A stretch of DNA of 64,000 bases from Sporomusaceae bacterium (GCA_031460455.1 JAVKTQ010000005.1:62001-126000); one strand, 5' to 3'; counted from the first letter of the stretch, positions 42,547-52,373 are shown. Notes: a model not told the origin generated them from the letters alone. Numbers and translations are program-made.

Positions 42547-43773
42547 CTATTGCAGCTTCTCCTTCAGCACCTCGATAGCCTTCGCCAACTGCGCGTCGCT
42601 GCCCGTCTCCCGCGCATCGGGCGGCTGCACCGCCAGCACGTCGGGCTCGATGCCCACGCCGTTCAGCACCCGGTCCTTGGGGGTGTGGTAACGGGCGACC
42701 GTCAGCTTCACCGCCGTGCCGTCGCCGAGGGGGATAAGGCTCTGCACCGACCCCTTGCCGAACGACCGCGTGCCGACGATCGTACCCGCGCCGGTATCCT
42801 GCACCGCGCCGGCCACGATCTCCGACGCGCTGGCGCTGCCGCCGTTGATCAGCACCACCAGCGGGTACCTTGGCCCTCCCGGCTGAGCATAACTCGTCCG
42901 GCGGCTGCCGTCCTTCGTCACCACCGACACCACCGGGCCCTTGGGCACGAACTGCCCGGCCACCTTCACGCTCTCCTCCAGCAGGCCGCCGGGGTTATTG
43001 CGCAGGTCGAGAATGGCGGCCCTCATGCCCTGCCCCTCCAGCTCGCGCAGCTTGGCGGCAAAATTTTCGCCCGTCGTCTCGTTGAAAAAGCTCAGGCGGA
43101 GGTAGCCGATATCGTCCTCCAGCATCTTGCCGGACACCGTCTTAATCTCGATAGTGTCGCGGGTAATCGTGTAATCGGCGGGCTCCTGCCCGGCGCGGCC
43201 GACAGTCAGGATAACCTCGGTGCCCTCCTTGCCGCGGATCTTGCTTACCGCCTCGTCCAATGCCATATCCTTCGTGGGCTGGCCGTTGATATCGATAATC
43301 CAGTCGCCGCTGGCGATCCCGGCCCGGTCGGCGGGCGTCCCCTCGATGGGGGCGATGACCGTGATCCGCTTATCTTTGATGCCGAGCACCAGGCCCACGC
43401 CGCCGAAAATCCCCTTCGTATCGATGAGGAACTCCTTGAGCGCGCGGGCGTCCATATATTCGCTGTAAGGGTCGCCGACCGCGCCGACCGCGCCCTTCAC
43501 CGCGCCGCCGAGCAGATCGAGCTTGGCTGCGCCGTCCACATACACGGCGCCGACCAGCTTCCTGACCCTGAGCAGCTTGAGGGTGGCGGCAAGTTCGTCG
43601 GCGGTCATCTCCGCCAGATAACCGTCGATTTCTTCGATCGCCTCGGCTCTGGCGCTCTTGCCCTGCGAGGCGGCGTCCTGGGGCGCTGCCAGGGCGGGGG
43701 CGCCGGTCAGAAGAAGGGCGGCGATCAGGCTGGCAATAATGCCTGTGGCGTAGCGGCTGATAATGGTGGGCAT
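42547..43773 (-). CDS. ctpA: C-terminal processing peptidase (S41 family)
   Basis: A 408-residue exported protease: signal peptide (about 1-29), an N-terminal helical region, a PDZ domain (GIFGGVGLVLGIKDKRITVI to RGKEGTEVILTVGR), then the S41 catalytic domain with Ser in GGSASASEIVAGA and Lys in RSFGKGSVQ, plus ILDLRNNPGGLL. It should trim the C-termini of exported proteins, or in spore formers act in signalling. GGAGG lies 7 nt before the ATG. Divergent from the 2Fe-2S gene. Confidence 0.92.
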   Translation of the reverse strand: MPTIISRYATGIIASLIAALLLTGAPALAAPQDAASQGKSARAEAIEEIDGYLAEMTADELAATLKLLRVRKLVGAVYVDGAAKLDLLGGAVKGAVGAVGDPYSEYMDARALKEFLIDTKGIFGGVGLVLGIKDKRITVIAPIEGTPADRAGIASGDWIIDINGQPTKDMALDEAVSKIRGKEGTEVILTVGRAGQEPADYTITRDTIEIKTVSGKMLEDDIGYLRLSFFNETTGENFAAKLRELEGQGMRAAILDLRNNPGGLLEESVKVAGQFVPKGPVVSVVTKDGSRRTSYAQPGGPRYPLVVLINGGSASASEIVAGAVQDTGAGTIVGTRSFGKGSVQSLIPLGDGTAVKLTVARYHTPKDRVLNGVGIEPDVLAVQPPDARETGSDAQLAKAIEVLKEKLQ

Positions 43774-43921
43774 AATCTTTCCTCCGTTGTCAGGTTTACC
43801 TAACAGGGAAAATTCGACCCGCGGCGGCCCTGTTCCTTCCTGCGGACGGCGAACGCCTCCGCGGCGGGATTGAGGACGGCGGCGAGATGGGATAAAATAT
43901 CTACAGAGAGGGGATGAACGG

Positions 43922-44278
43922 ATGGATAATTCGCCGCCGATAACCGTCAGAGTATTCCGCTTCGACCCGGCCGCCGACGAGGCCGGCCGCCTGGAGGAAT
44001 TCGCCGTCGCCAGCGCCGCGCCGCTGTCGGTCATGGCGCTGCTCGCCAAAGTGCGCGAACTCGACGCCACATTCTGCTGCCGGACGTCGACCTGCTTCAA
44101 AGGGCGCTGCGGCTCGTGCCTCGTGCGGGTCAACGGCCGCGACGCCTTCGGCTGCACCACCCTGGTGCGGCCGGGCGAAACGGTCGTGATCGAGCCGCAC
44201 TCGCGCTACGCCGTCGTCCGCGACGTCGTCATCGATTTCGCCCGCCCGCTGACGGCGGAAGGGGAGAGTGGGCAATGA
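43922..44278 (+). CDS. 2Fe-2S protein resembling the N-terminal domain of SdhB/FrdB
   Basis: A 118-residue protein that looks like only the plant-ferredoxin half of a succinate dehydrogenase/fumarate reductase iron-sulfur subunit: ITVRVFRFDPA at the start, cysteines in CCRTSTCFKGRCGSCLVRVN, and a last Cys in DAFGC, fitting C-x4-C-x2-C plus C. The usual C-terminal 4Fe-4S/3Fe-4S half is missing. It overlaps the flavoprotein gene by 4 nt (ATGA), so the two are coupled and probably form one enzyme. Confidence 0.82.
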   Translation: MDNSPPITVRVFRFDPAADEAGRLEEFAVASAAPLSVMALLAKVRELDATFCCRTSTCFKGRCGSCLVRVNGRDAFGCTTLVRPGETVVIEPHSRYAVVRDVVIDFARPLTAEGESGQ

Positions 44279-45945
44279 AAATCACCGCCAGACATAATAC
44301 CGACGTGCTCGTCATCGGGGCCGGGGCTTCCGGCCTGCGGGCCGCCCTGGCCGCGGCCGAGGCGGGGGCTGCCGTCATCCTCGCCAACAAAGGGCCGCTG
44401 GCCAGGTCGGGGATAACGCTCACCGCCGCCGGCGGCATGCAGGCCCCCCTGCATCCCGACGACAGCGCCGCCATCTTCTGCGACGACATCATTGCCTGCG
44501 GCTACGGGCTGGCCGACGGCGACCTCGTGCGGGCGCTCGCCGAGGACGCCGCCGACCGCGTCCTTGAAACCGAGCGGTATGGCGTAAATTTCGTGCGCGA
44601 CGCCGCCGGGGGTTATACCCTGAGCCAGTTCCCCGGCCAGTCCAGGCCGCGCAATCTCTTTGTGCGCGGCGGCGGCATCGGCCTCGCGGCCGCCCTCGCC
44701 AAAGCCTGCCGGAGCAACCCCCGCATCCAAATCATGGACGATTTCTTTATCACCGGCCTCGTCCGGAACACCGGCGGCGCCGCCGCCGGTGCGGTCGGGC
44801 TCGACCTCAGGAACGGCGAACTCACCCTGCTCGCCGCCAGGGCGGTCATCATGGCCACCGGCGGCTGCCAGTGGCTGTGGGCCACCAACGACTGCCCCGC
44901 CGACGCCACCGGCGACGGCATCGTCTACGCCTACCGCGCCGGCGCCGAACTCGTCGACATGGAAATGGCGCTCTTCTACCCGTCGGTGCTCGTCTGGCCG
45001 CCGTCCCTCAAGGGGGCCTTCGTGCACTACGAATTCCTCGCCCCCGACGCCCTGGACGGCAACATCTACGACAACGCCGGCCAACCCGTCCTGCCCAAGC
45101 CCCTGCCTGTCCGCGACCAAGCCATGCGGCTTCTCGCGCGGGCCATCAAAGACGGCCGCGGCGGCCCCCACGGCGGCCTGCTGTGGTACGTCGGCGACTC
45201 CCCGAAAGGCGCGGCCGCCGTCGCCGCCAAACTCGACATCCTCCAATACAACTACATCCGCGCCCACGGCGTCGACCCCGCCACCGACCGCGTCGAAGTC
45301 GCCCCCGGCGCCCACTACCTCATGGGCGGCATCCATATCGACCCCGACGGCCGCACCACCGTCGCCGGCCTGTTCGCCGCCCCCGAATGCGCCGGCAACT
45401 TCGACGGCGCCAACCGCCTCGCCGGCAACGGCCTCACCGCCACCCAGGTCTTCGGCGCCAGGGCCGGCCTGGCGGCAAGCCGCTGGGCGGCGGAAAATGG
45501 CGGCGCCGGGCCCGACCCGGCCGCAGCCGAAGCCGAAACGGCGCGGATCGCCGCGCGGCTGGACCGCGGCAGCAGCGGCACGGACATCGCCGCTCTCCGC
45601 GACCGGCTGCGCGCCGCCGTCCAGCAGCACGCCGGCGTCGGACGCGACGCCGCGGGCCTCACGCGGCTGGCGCAGCTCGCCCGCGAAACACAGGCCGAAC
45701 TCGCGGCCGCCCGGGTCCCTGACGCCGGCGTCTTCAACCAGCGGCTCGTCGAACTGCTCGAACTCGAAAACATGGCCGAAATCGCCGGCCTCGTCGCCGG
45801 CTGCGCGCTGGCGCGCGCCGAAACGCGCGGCCACCATATCCGCGACGACTTCCCCGCCCGCGACGACGCTAACTGGCTGCGCCACACCCTCGCCAAGCGT
45901 ACGGCCGGGGGGCCGCTATTCGGCGCCAAGCCGCTCAGGGACTGA
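44275..45945 (+). CDS. fumarate reductase / succinate dehydrogenase-type flavoprotein
   Basis: A 556-residue FAD enzyme: DVLVIGAGASGLRAALAAAE is the dinucleotide-binding motif, ITLTAAGGMQAPL follows, and HYLMGGIHIDPDGRTTVAGLF and NRLAGNGLTATQVFG are family motifs near the active site. The His that holds FAD covalently in FrdA/SdhA (RSHT) is replaced (RSGIT), so FAD is probably not covalently bound. No membrane-anchor gene is nearby. Likely a soluble reductase or oxidase of a dicarboxylate or related substrate with the 2Fe-2S protein as electron partner. Confidence 0.85.
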   Translation: MKITARHNTDVLVIGAGASGLRAALAAAEAGAAVILANKGPLARSGITLTAAGGMQAPLHPDDSAAIFCDDIIACGYGLADGDLVRALAEDAADRVLETERYGVNFVRDAAGGYTLSQFPGQSRPRNLFVRGGGIGLAAALAKACRSNPRIQIMDDFFITGLVRNTGGAAAGAVGLDLRNGELTLLAARAVIMATGGCQWLWATNDCPADATGDGIVYAYRAGAELVDMEMALFYPSVLVWPPSLKGAFVHYEFLAPDALDGNIYDNAGQPVLPKPLPVRDQAMRLLARAIKDGRGGPHGGLLWYVGDSPKGAAAVAAKLDILQYNYIRAHGVDPATDRVEVAPGAHYLMGGIHIDPDGRTTVAGLFAAPECAGNFDGANRLAGNGLTATQVFGARAGLAASRWAAENGGAGPDPAAAEAETARIAARLDRGSSGTDIAALRDRLRAAVQQHAGVGRDAAGLTRLAQLARETQAELAAARVPDAGVFNQRLVELLELENMAEIAGLVAGCALARAETRGHHIRDDFPARDDANWLRHTLAKRTAGGPLFGAKPLRD

Positions 45946-46528
45946 GGCCCTGCGGCCCGTCCGGCCGCGCGGCCCGCGCCCAGGCGGCCACCAGGCCGAT
46001 AACCGCGTCATAGTCCGTCGCGCCGATGAGCGGATTGGCGGCCGCCGCCGGCGCGAATCCGTCCGGCCCGGCCAGCTCGCAGGCCAGCGCGTGCCGGTAC
46101 GCGAAATAGAGGTCATCCTTCAGCCGCGCGAACCCGGCCTCGCTTGGCAGGCAAAGATGCAGCCGGCAGACGAGCGGCCGCACCCTGTAAATCAGGCAGC
46201 GCCCGTCCGCGGCCAGGAGGCGGCACCGTCCGGCCCCGTCCGGCCGCAGCAGCCAGCGGCGCGAGAGCGGATCGAGCCTCAGCACGCGCCGGGCCAGCTC
46301 GTCGCCCTCCTGCCCGCCCACGGCCGGTCTCGCCAAAGCGCACAGACTGCGAACGAAAACATTATCCGCGAACACCGGCAGGCCGGCGCAGCACGTATGA
46401 GCGCAGTCGGTGCAGTCGACCGCGCCGCGGCCGAACCGCTCCATCGCCGCCAGCAGGCCGGCCACCGTGCCCTCCGGCGCAGGCGGCCGGCACGCCACCT
46501 CCCCGGCTGCCGTCAAATATATCTCCAT
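45935..46528 (-). CDS. YkgJ-family cysteine-cluster protein
   Basis: A 197-residue protein with the YkgJ cysteine pattern: VDCTDCAHTCCAGLPVFADN near residue 38, CRLLAADGRCLIYRVRPLVCRLH in the middle. The cluster is thought to bind zinc or iron; function unknown. The ATG at 46528 has GGGAGGG upstream. Its 3' end overlaps the convergent flavoprotein gene by 11 bp. Confidence 0.82.
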   Translation of the reverse strand: MEIYLTAAGEVACRPPAPEGTVAGLLAAMERFGRGAVDCTDCAHTCCAGLPVFADNVFVRSLCALARPAVGGQEGDELARRVLRLDPLSRRWLLRPDGAGRCRLLAADGRCLIYRVRPLVCRLHLCLPSEAGFARLKDDLYFAYRHALACELAGPDGFAPAAAANPLIGATDYDAVIGLVAAWARAARPDGPQGLSP

Positions 46529-46626
46529 ACCATCCCTCCCCCAGCCGCCGCCATATATAATACGCCGGCGGCGGGCCGGAGTGACGGTGATAAACTCTGC
46601 GGCGCGGGAGCACACTAACCGCGGAG

Positions 46627-46764
46627 GTGGTCTGTACGCCCAGGCAACAGAAAGGACCGGTCAAATTCGGCGTCGAGCACGGCATCCGGCCAGGCAAAGG
46701 CAAACTGTCGGCTGAAGAAGTGCGGGCCGAAGCCGCGCACTACCAGGACAACACCGACAAGTAA
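46627..46764 (+). CDS. possible tiny protein (45 aa), start unclear
   Basis: The frame VCTPRQQKGPVKFGVEHGIR, then PGKGKLSAEEVRAEAAHYQ and DNTDK, is followed by a terminator hairpin 5 bp after the stop. The composition looks protein-like. The only start codon, GTG at 46627, overlaps the GGAGG that should be the ribosome site, so translation is uncertain. Confidence 0.35.
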   Translation: MVCTPRQQKGPVKFGVEHGIRPGKGKLSAEEVRAEAAHYQDNTDK

Positions 46765-46768
46765 AAGC

Positions 46769-46799
46769 GAAACCCGGCCGCAAATCGCGACCGGGTTTC
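46769..46799. terminator. bidirectional terminator
   Basis: Stem GAAACCCGG/CCGGGTTTC with a 13-nt loop; on the minus strand GCTTTTACTT follows. It overlaps the stop codon of the TauE/SafE-like gene. Confidence 0.65.
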
Positions 46800-47547
46800 A
46801 CTTCGTCATCAGCGGCCACAGGCCCAGCCCGCACGTCACCAGCCCGCTCAGCGAAATGACGCCGAGAGCGATGCGGCGGAAAAGCGCGGCGTCGATGCGC
46901 CGAAAAATCTTCTGTCCCAGCCACCAGCCGATAAGGATCGCCGGCGCCGACACCGCCGCGTAGCCGGGCAGACGGTCGGTGGAAACAGTGCCGACAAAGT
47001 AAGCGATCATAATCGTCGCCATATTGCAGAGGAGAAAGTAGCGCGCCAGGTCGGCCCGGATCGTCGTTTTGTCGCCGCCCTCGTTCATCAGATACATAAT
47101 CAGCGGCGGGCCGTTGAAACTGGTCACCGCGCCCAGAAAGCCGCTCGAAAATCCGACCAGCGACTTGGCCAGGTCGTGGCGGCGGATGGTCACGCGATAA
47201 TTCGCGTACATCGCCAGTGTCACCAGCACGAGCGTCAGGCCGATGACGATTTTCAGGACACTGTCGCTCACGGCGTGGAGGACATAAGCCCCCGGCAGCG
47301 CGCCCACGACGCTCGCGGCAAACACGAGAAAAATGCGCGCGAACGCGCCTTCGCGCCACGTCTTGCAGACCATGAAGCCCTTTATCAGAATGCCGATAAA
47401 AATGACGACGATTACGGCCTCCTTCGGCGCTATGGCGAAAGTCAGCAGCGGCGCGGCGACGAGGGCAAAGCCGAAGCCGGTGACCGTCTGCAGAATGCTG
47501 GCGACGAGAATGACGCTGAAAACGTAAAACGCGGACAACGTTATCAT
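46798..47547 (-). CDS. TauE/SafE-family membrane transporter
   Basis: A 249-residue protein with about eight membrane helices and the TauE/SafE repeats (SILQTVTGFGFALVAAPLLT in the first half, GFSSGFLGAVTSFNGPPLIM in the second). Members export sulfite, sulfoacetate or other small anions. GGAGGT lies 5 nt before the ATG. Substrate unknown. Confidence 0.87.
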   Translation of the reverse strand: MITLSAFYVFSVILVASILQTVTGFGFALVAAPLLTFAIAPKEAVIVVIFIGILIKGFMVCKTWREGAFARIFLVFAASVVGALPGAYVLHAVSDSVLKIVIGLTLVLVTLAMYANYRVTIRRHDLAKSLVGFSSGFLGAVTSFNGPPLIMYLMNEGGDKTTIRADLARYFLLCNMATIMIAYFVGTVSTDRLPGYAAVSAPAILIGWWLGQKIFRRIDAALFRRIALGVISLSGLVTCGLGLWPLMTK

Positions 47548-47741
47548 AGGCTACCTCCGAAGAGTGTTGACACTCTACATTGTAAACCGTTTTTCCGGCG
47601 GAAACAATCCCTCCGGGGCCATTCCGGCGGCACCGCAGCCTGCCTGCGGCGCCCCTTTGTCCCGGACCGGGCACATAATCCGCCGTCCGCGGGCAAAAAA
47701 TAACCTCGACCAGTACTTGCGCGGGCGGAGGGGGTGAGCGG

Positions 47742-48296
47742 GTGACGGACGGTCTTATCCAGCCCCGGACAGTGATTCTCCTGTTCCGGATCGGCCTGCT
47801 GGCAGGCTTTCTGCTGGCCGCCTGGCGGTGGAGCGACTGGCGGCGCTGGCAACGCTACTACCCCACCCTGCTGTTCGTCATGGTCGCCAACCTCGCCGCA
47901 GGCTACATCACCTACCATCACCCCCTGTGGGACTTCAACGCCGACACCCTGGCAGTCAGCGAAACAACGGTCGAACTGCTCAACACCTTCGTCCTCCTGC
48001 CGACCGCCACGCTCGTCTACCTCAGCAACTACCCCGCCGCCGGGCCGGCGCGGCAGGCCAGATACATCCTGGCGTGGATCGCGCTGTTCGCGACCATCGA
48101 AACCGCCGACACCATCGTCGGCGGCATCTCCTACTTCAACGGCTGGTCGCTGGCCCACTCCGTACTCTTCGACTGCGTCATGTTCCCCATCGTCCGCCTC
48201 CATCACCTCAGGCCGCCGCTCGCCTGGCTGGCGTCGCTGGCCGTTGCCCTCTACATCCTCGTCGCGTTCGGTTTTTTCTCCGCGGAAATGAAATGA
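47742..48296 (+). CDS. CBO0543-type polytopic membrane protein
   Basis: A 184-residue protein with about five membrane helices and the pattern of CBO0543-type proteins of spore formers (WRWSDWRRWQRYYPTLLFVM, ETADTIVGGISYFNGWSLAHSVLFD). Function unknown. GTG start at 47742 after GGAGGGGGTGAG. Single gene, ending at a terminator at 48307. Confidence 0.7.
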   Translation: MTDGLIQPRTVILLFRIGLLAGFLLAAWRWSDWRRWQRYYPTLLFVMVANLAAGYITYHHPLWDFNADTLAVSETTVELLNTFVLLPTATLVYLSNYPAAGPARQARYILAWIALFATIETADTIVGGISYFNGWSLAHSVLFDCVMFPIVRLHHLRPPLAWLASLAVALYILVAFGFFSAEMK

Positions 48297-48306
48297 GTCG
48301 CATGCG

Positions 48307-48333
48307 AAAGCCGCGGACACCGTCCGCGGCTTT
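48307..48333. terminator. terminator between CBO0543-type and CZB chemoreceptor genes
   Basis: 12-bp stem AAAGCCGCGGAC/GTCCGCGGCTTT with a 3-nt loop. Confidence 0.75.
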
Positions 48334-48388
48334 AACACGTCCTATCTCCGCCAGGCGGCCGCCTTCGGCCGTCCCTTTTTCCGCTCTG

Positions 48389-49798
48389 TCAGGCCCGGCA
48401 GCCCTGCGTCCCGGCCCGCCTCTTCAGTGCATTGAGCGCTTCCACCACCTGCCCGGAGCATACGTCCATCCGCGCCAGCATATCCTGGGCGGTCTTCATG
48501 TCGTTCTTCCCGTAGGCAGCCGCAGCGTCCCGGGCGAACCGGTGCAGCTCGGCGTGAGGCTGTTCCATGCCTGTGAAAACGTCGTCGCCGCCGAACGCCT
48601 GCAAACCCTCCGCGTAGTACCATTTCCCCAGCCGGCAGTCGTGGTGCGTTCCGACGGTATTGACATCGATCTTCTCGTAGCCGAGCAGCATATTGTACAC
48701 CCGCCAGCGCCACAGCAGATGGTCGGCGATGCAGATATCCAGCAGCTCCTCGACCCCCAGGCAAAGGTCGTTCTTTAAAAGCTCCATCCGCAGCGTGTTG
48801 ATCCCCTGGCTGAGCGCGAACACGCCCCGGCCCGTCGTATCGCATGAGTGCTGCAGCTTCTCGGCCCCCGCCGAAACCGTGCCCACCTCGGCGGCGATCT
48901 CCTGCGCGGCCGCCGTCTGCTCCTCGCTGTTCGCGGCTATCTGGACGATCTCCCCGTTGATGGCGACGATCGCCTCTTGCATGCCGCGGATAGCGCCCAG
49001 CGCGCCGTCCACCAGCTCCTTGCCGCTCTGTAGCCGGCGGGCGGTCGCCGCCACGTTCGCCACCGACCCCTGGGTATGTGCCTGCAGATCGCCGATGCTC
49101 CCCTGAATCTCCGTCACCGAAGCCTTGGTATGCTCCGCCAGCTTGCGGACCTCGTCCGCCACCACCGCGAAGCCCCGGCCCTGCTCGCCGGCCCTGGCCG
49201 CCTCGATCGCCGCGTTCAGCGCCAGCAGGTTGGTCTGGTCGGCGATCTCCCTTATAATATCCACGATCGCGCCGATCTTCTTCGTGCTTTCGAGCACTTC
49301 CTGCATCTGCCCGTTCACGGCGTCCATCGCCGCGAACGACTCCTCCACGAACGAAAACGCCTTGGCGATCGTCTCCGTACTCTGACCGGCCTCTGTCGCC
49401 GCCTTGTCGGCGTGGCTGGCCGCGCCCTGGGCGCGGTTCGCCACATCGTCCACCGACGCCGCCATCTCCTCGCTGCCGGCCGCGATCGAATGCATCGCCT
49501 GGCTTTGCTTACCGACCTCGTCCAACATCTGCTTCACGAAATCCATCCTGGTTACCTCAGCCAGCAGGTCGTTCACCCCGGCCACCGTCCGCCGTTTATC
49601 CCCGCACACGGTATCCAGCATCGCGTTCCACTCGCCGGCGATTTCTCCGCACCCCGGCGTATTCCCGTCCAGATACGCGTCTTTCCCGGCGCGTACGCTC
49701 CTGATGGCGTCAATCAGCGACTGTCGGCAAATATGGGCCTCACTGTGGACGGAGCTTTCTCTCTTGGTAACATCGTTTCTTTTTCCTAGCCCAAACAA
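48389..49798 (-). CDS. soluble methyl-accepting chemotaxis protein with C-terminal CZB domain
   Basis: A 469-residue receptor without membrane helices. The signalling tip is [38 protein letters not shown]. The C-terminal domain has the zinc-binding layout of CZB domains: [34 protein letters not shown] and [18 protein letters not shown] proteins sense hypochlorous acid or zinc, or act with diguanylate cyclases. TTG start at 49798 with GGGGGT 8 nt upstream. Confidence 0.88.
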   Translation of the reverse strand: MFGLGKRNDVTKRESSVHSEAHICRQSLIDAIRSVRAGKDAYLDGNTPGCGEIAGEWNAMLDTVCGDKRRTVAGVNDLLAEVTRMDFVKQMLDEVGKQSQAMHSIAAGSEEMAASVDDVANRAQGAASHADKAATEAGQSTETIAKAFSFVEESFAAMDAVNGQMQEVLESTKKIGAIVDIIREIADQTNLLALNAAIEAARAGEQGRGFAVVADEVRKLAEHTKASVTEIQGSIGDLQAHTQGSVANVAATARRLQSGKELVDGALGAIRGMQEAIVAINGEIVQIAANSEEQTAAAQEIAAEVGTVSAGAEKLQHSCDTTGRGVFALSQGINTLRMELLKNDLCLGVEELLDICIADHLLWRWRVYNMLLGYEKIDVNTVGTHHDCRLGKWYYAEGLQAFGGDDVFTGMEQPHAELHRFARDAAAAYGKNDMKTAQDMLARMDVCSGQVVEALNALKRRAGTQGCRA

Positions 49799-49945
49799 CG
49801 GTTATACCCCCCACAAATAAATATAGTGAGGTGTCAATTCGGTGCAATATACCCTAATCCTTCATTTTTTGCCAATAAACAAAAAAATGCCACGATATCG
49901 CTAAATTTCGACCTAAATAACGCGATTTGCGTTGTTAATAGTTGC

Positions 49946-50638
49946 CTATTGGGCAGTGGTGTTAGCGACCTTCACCTGAAAAGTCCCCTGGGTATCGAAC
50001 CCGGCATAGATAACATTATCGGCGTCCGTTATCCCCCGCAGCGCCAGCTCGTTCAGCAGCCACTCCCGCGATACCCCCGCGCGGGGCAGGTTATCGGCCA
50101 CGATCTCGCCGTCCACGATCAGCTCGACCGGCAGGCGGGCGTCGTCCTGGCGGATGTTCAGGTCCTGCCCCGTGGCCGGGCGGTACGCCGCCTTCTGCAG
50201 CACGCTCAGATGCCCCGACGTCTCCAGGATGGCGAACTGCACCTCGCCGACATCGAAAATGCCCTGCTCGCGCAGCTGGCCCATCAGCTCGTCGACATCG
50301 AACCGCAAATCCTTCAGCTTATCCTTCAATATCCGGCCATCCTCGATCACGATCGTCGGCGAGCCCTCGATCAGTTTGCGCAGCGGCCTGTTGATCAGCG
50401 TCGCCCGGGCGGCGATAAGGGTAAGACTGCAAAACAGGAGAAGATCGAAATAGTGGTTCCAGACCTCCTCAGGCTTGGAAGCCACGATGTTCGCGCCGAT
50501 AGAGCCGATCGTGATGCCGCATATGTACTCGTATAAAGTCAGCTGCCCCACCTGCGTTTTGCCGAGAATCTTCGCCAGAACCAGCATCGTCAGGAAAACA
50601 AGCGACGTCTGCCAGATATCGCGGAGAAATTCATTCAT
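49946..50638 (-). CDS. DUF421/YetF-family membrane protein
   Basis: A 230-residue protein with three N-terminal membrane helices (KILGKTQVGQLTLYEYICGI, then two more) and a cytoplasmic DUF421 domain with LRKLIEGSPTIVIEDGRI and RFDVDELMGQLREQGIFDVG. YetF-type proteins occur widely in spore formers; some bind lipids or phosphate-like ligands, the role is unsettled. ATG at 50638 preferred; a TTG at 50644 is also reachable from GGAGTGAGG. Confidence 0.86.
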   Translation of the reverse strand: MNEFLRDIWQTSLVFLTMLVLAKILGKTQVGQLTLYEYICGITIGSIGANIVASKPEEVWNHYFDLLLFCSLTLIAARATLINRPLRKLIEGSPTIVIEDGRILKDKLKDLRFDVDELMGQLREQGIFDVGEVQFAILETSGHLSVLQKAAYRPATGQDLNIRQDDARLPVELIVDGEIVADNLPRAGVSREWLLNELALRGITDADNVIYAGFDTQGTFQVKVANTTAQ

Positions 50639-50769
50639 GTCCAAAGTGCCTCACTCCTGTTCGCGTGTAATGTCCTTACTAGTATGCTATACGGTCAGCC
50701 CGGCTAAACCTCGCCCGGCCGCGCGCCAAAAGACCGCCGGAAGCCCGGCGGCCTTTTGCGCTGGTGTTA

Positions 50770-51624
50770 TTACCTCTTCGGCAGATCCATACAGCCGTCG
50801 TCGCAGCGGATGATCGGCGAATCGTGGCAGCCGCCCAGTGCGCCGCCGATCATCTCCAGAATATGCAGGAAATGCTCCGCCTCGCGGCGGACATGGTCGG
50901 CCAGCAGGGGAGGGATGAGCGACAGCAGGCTGCACTGCTCGATCAGCTCCTGCGCCATCGCCTTGAAATCGCGCAGCTCGACCGCCGCGTCCGTCACCGT
51001 CTTCTCGAACCGTGTGAAATCGTTATTTGGCCTCATATGCCACAGCATGCTCTCGAAATCGCGGGCGTGCAGGTTGAGGCCGTCCCACTTGTCGCTCAGC
51101 GCCTGCACCTGCTCGAAAGCCTCGCGCTCCGACGGATCGAGGAGGCCGCGGATGAACTTGAGGTGATCGGCCATGATGCGGATCCAGAACACATTCTCGC
51201 TCACGATCGCGTCCACCGGATACTGCATCTCCCCATCGCAGACCTTCTGCAGCAGCTTATAGAAATACAGCGCCTCGCGCGAGATATGGTCGATCAGCAG
51301 CGGGTAATTAGCCCCGCCGCGGATCTTGCACTCCACCAGCAGGCACAGCAGATGGCGTTTAAAGGCGAAGAAATTCTTAACCGCCACCATCACTTCCTCG
51401 ACGAACGCCCGGAAAGCCTCGCTGCAGTTCACCTGGCAGGCCTTCTGCTCAAGCCTCTGGAACAAATCGTAGAAACACTGCGCCTCCTTGCGCAGTTCCG
51501 TCTGGTCGCAGGGCAGCCCCAGTCTGATGAACAGCGCATGCTCCTTCATTATCCGCAGCCAGAAGCACACCTGGTGCATATCGAGCGCCGGGAACGGCCG
51601 GACCTCCTTGCAGATAATCTCCAT
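50770..51624 (-). CDS. DUF2935 protein (tandem ferritin-like helical domains)
   Basis: A 284-residue all-helical protein in two similar halves, each with WLRIMKEHALFIRLGL or WIRIMADHLKFIRGLL and later DHISREALYFYKLL or DHVRREAEHFLHIL. The repeated E/H/D positions suggest metal binding as in DUF2935 proteins of spore formers. Function unknown. The ATG at 51624 has GGGAGG 12 nt upstream; an ATG at 51636 abuts the ribosome site. Confidence 0.82.
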   Translation of the reverse strand: MEIICKEVRPFPALDMHQVCFWLRIMKEHALFIRLGLPCDQTELRKEAQCFYDLFQRLEQKACQVNCSEAFRAFVEEVMVAVKNFFAFKRHLLCLLVECKIRGGANYPLLIDHISREALYFYKLLQKVCDGEMQYPVDAIVSENVFWIRIMADHLKFIRGLLDPSEREAFEQVQALSDKWDGLNLHARDFESMLWHMRPNNDFTRFEKTVTDAAVELRDFKAMAQELIEQCSLLSLIPPLLADHVRREAEHFLHILEMIGGALGGCHDSPIIRCDDGCMDLPKR

Positions 51625-51735
51625 ACGATAAATCATCCTCCCCGCAGTTATATTTTATGTTATATTTTATGTCAAATAAGTGCCGGGTGTTCTCCCTTTC
51701 CGCTCCGCAGAGTAGCCTATCGTCTTAGCCGCGTG

Positions 51736-51741
51736 TATAAT
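51736..51741 (+). promoter_or_regulatory. -10 box of niaR
   Basis: TATAAT followed by TATAAATGACA, 54 nt before the niaR start. TGACA resembles half of the palindrome upstream of nadA, so self-control is possible. Confidence 0.4.
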
Positions 51742-51794
51742 TATAAATGACACCCGCCGTTCTCCGGGACGGCTCAAGATGTGAGGGATGAGCG

Positions 51795-52310
51795 ATGGAC
51801 GCCAAAGAACGGCGCACCCGATTGATCGACAAACTCCAAAAGACCGGCGCCCCGGTCACAGGCGCAGCCCTGGCGCAGGAACTCGGCGTAAGCCGGCAGG
51901 TAATCGTCGGCGACATCGCCATACTAAGGGCCGCCGGCGAGGAAATATACGCCACCCCCCAGGGCTACCTGCTACCGCCCGCCCGCCTGCCGTCCGCCAA
52001 AACGGCCAAAATAGCCTGCCATCACGGCTGGGACAAACTTGCCGACGAACTGGCGATCATCATCGACAACGGCGGTAAAGTCCTCGACGTCATCGTCGAG
52101 CACCCGATATACGGCGAACTGAAAGCCAACCTCATGCTCGCCTCGCGCCACGACCTGGCCGAATTCCTCCACAACCTGAAGAACAGCGGCGCCGAGCCAC
52201 TGTCGGCCATAACCGGCGGCGTGCACCTGCATACCGTCGAAGCGCCGTCGCCGCAAGCGCTCGCCCGCATCGAACGCGAACTGGAGCGGGAGAACATCCT
52301 CTACAAATAA
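51795..52310 (+). CDS. niaR: NAD-biosynthesis repressor NiaR
   Basis: A 171-residue regulator with an HTH_11 domain (GAALAQELGVSRQVIVGDIA, about 24-45) and a C-terminal 3H domain named for its three conserved His (IACHHGWDKLADEL, VEHPIYGEL, GGVHLHTVEAP). It represses NAD synthesis or niacin uptake genes when nicotinate is present. It lies directly upstream of nadABC, its usual target. Confidence 0.92.
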   Translation: MDAKERRTRLIDKLQKTGAPVTGAALAQELGVSRQVIVGDIAILRAAGEEIYATPQGYLLPPARLPSAKTAKIACHHGWDKLADELAIIIDNGGKVLDVIVEHPIYGELKANLMLASRHDLAEFLHNLKNSGAEPLSAITGGVHLHTVEAPSPQALARIERELERENILYK

Positions 52311-52335
52311 AATCTGCCAAACATGCCGATTCCGC

Positions 52336-52365
52336 TTGTCAGCCATACCGCCTAGGCCGTATAAT
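52336..52365 (+). promoter_or_regulatory. promoter of nadABC
   Basis: TTGTCA (52336-52341) and TATAAT (52360-52365), spacer 18 bp. The start of transcription would fall in the palindrome below. Confidence 0.75.
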
Positions 52366-52373
52366 AACCATAA

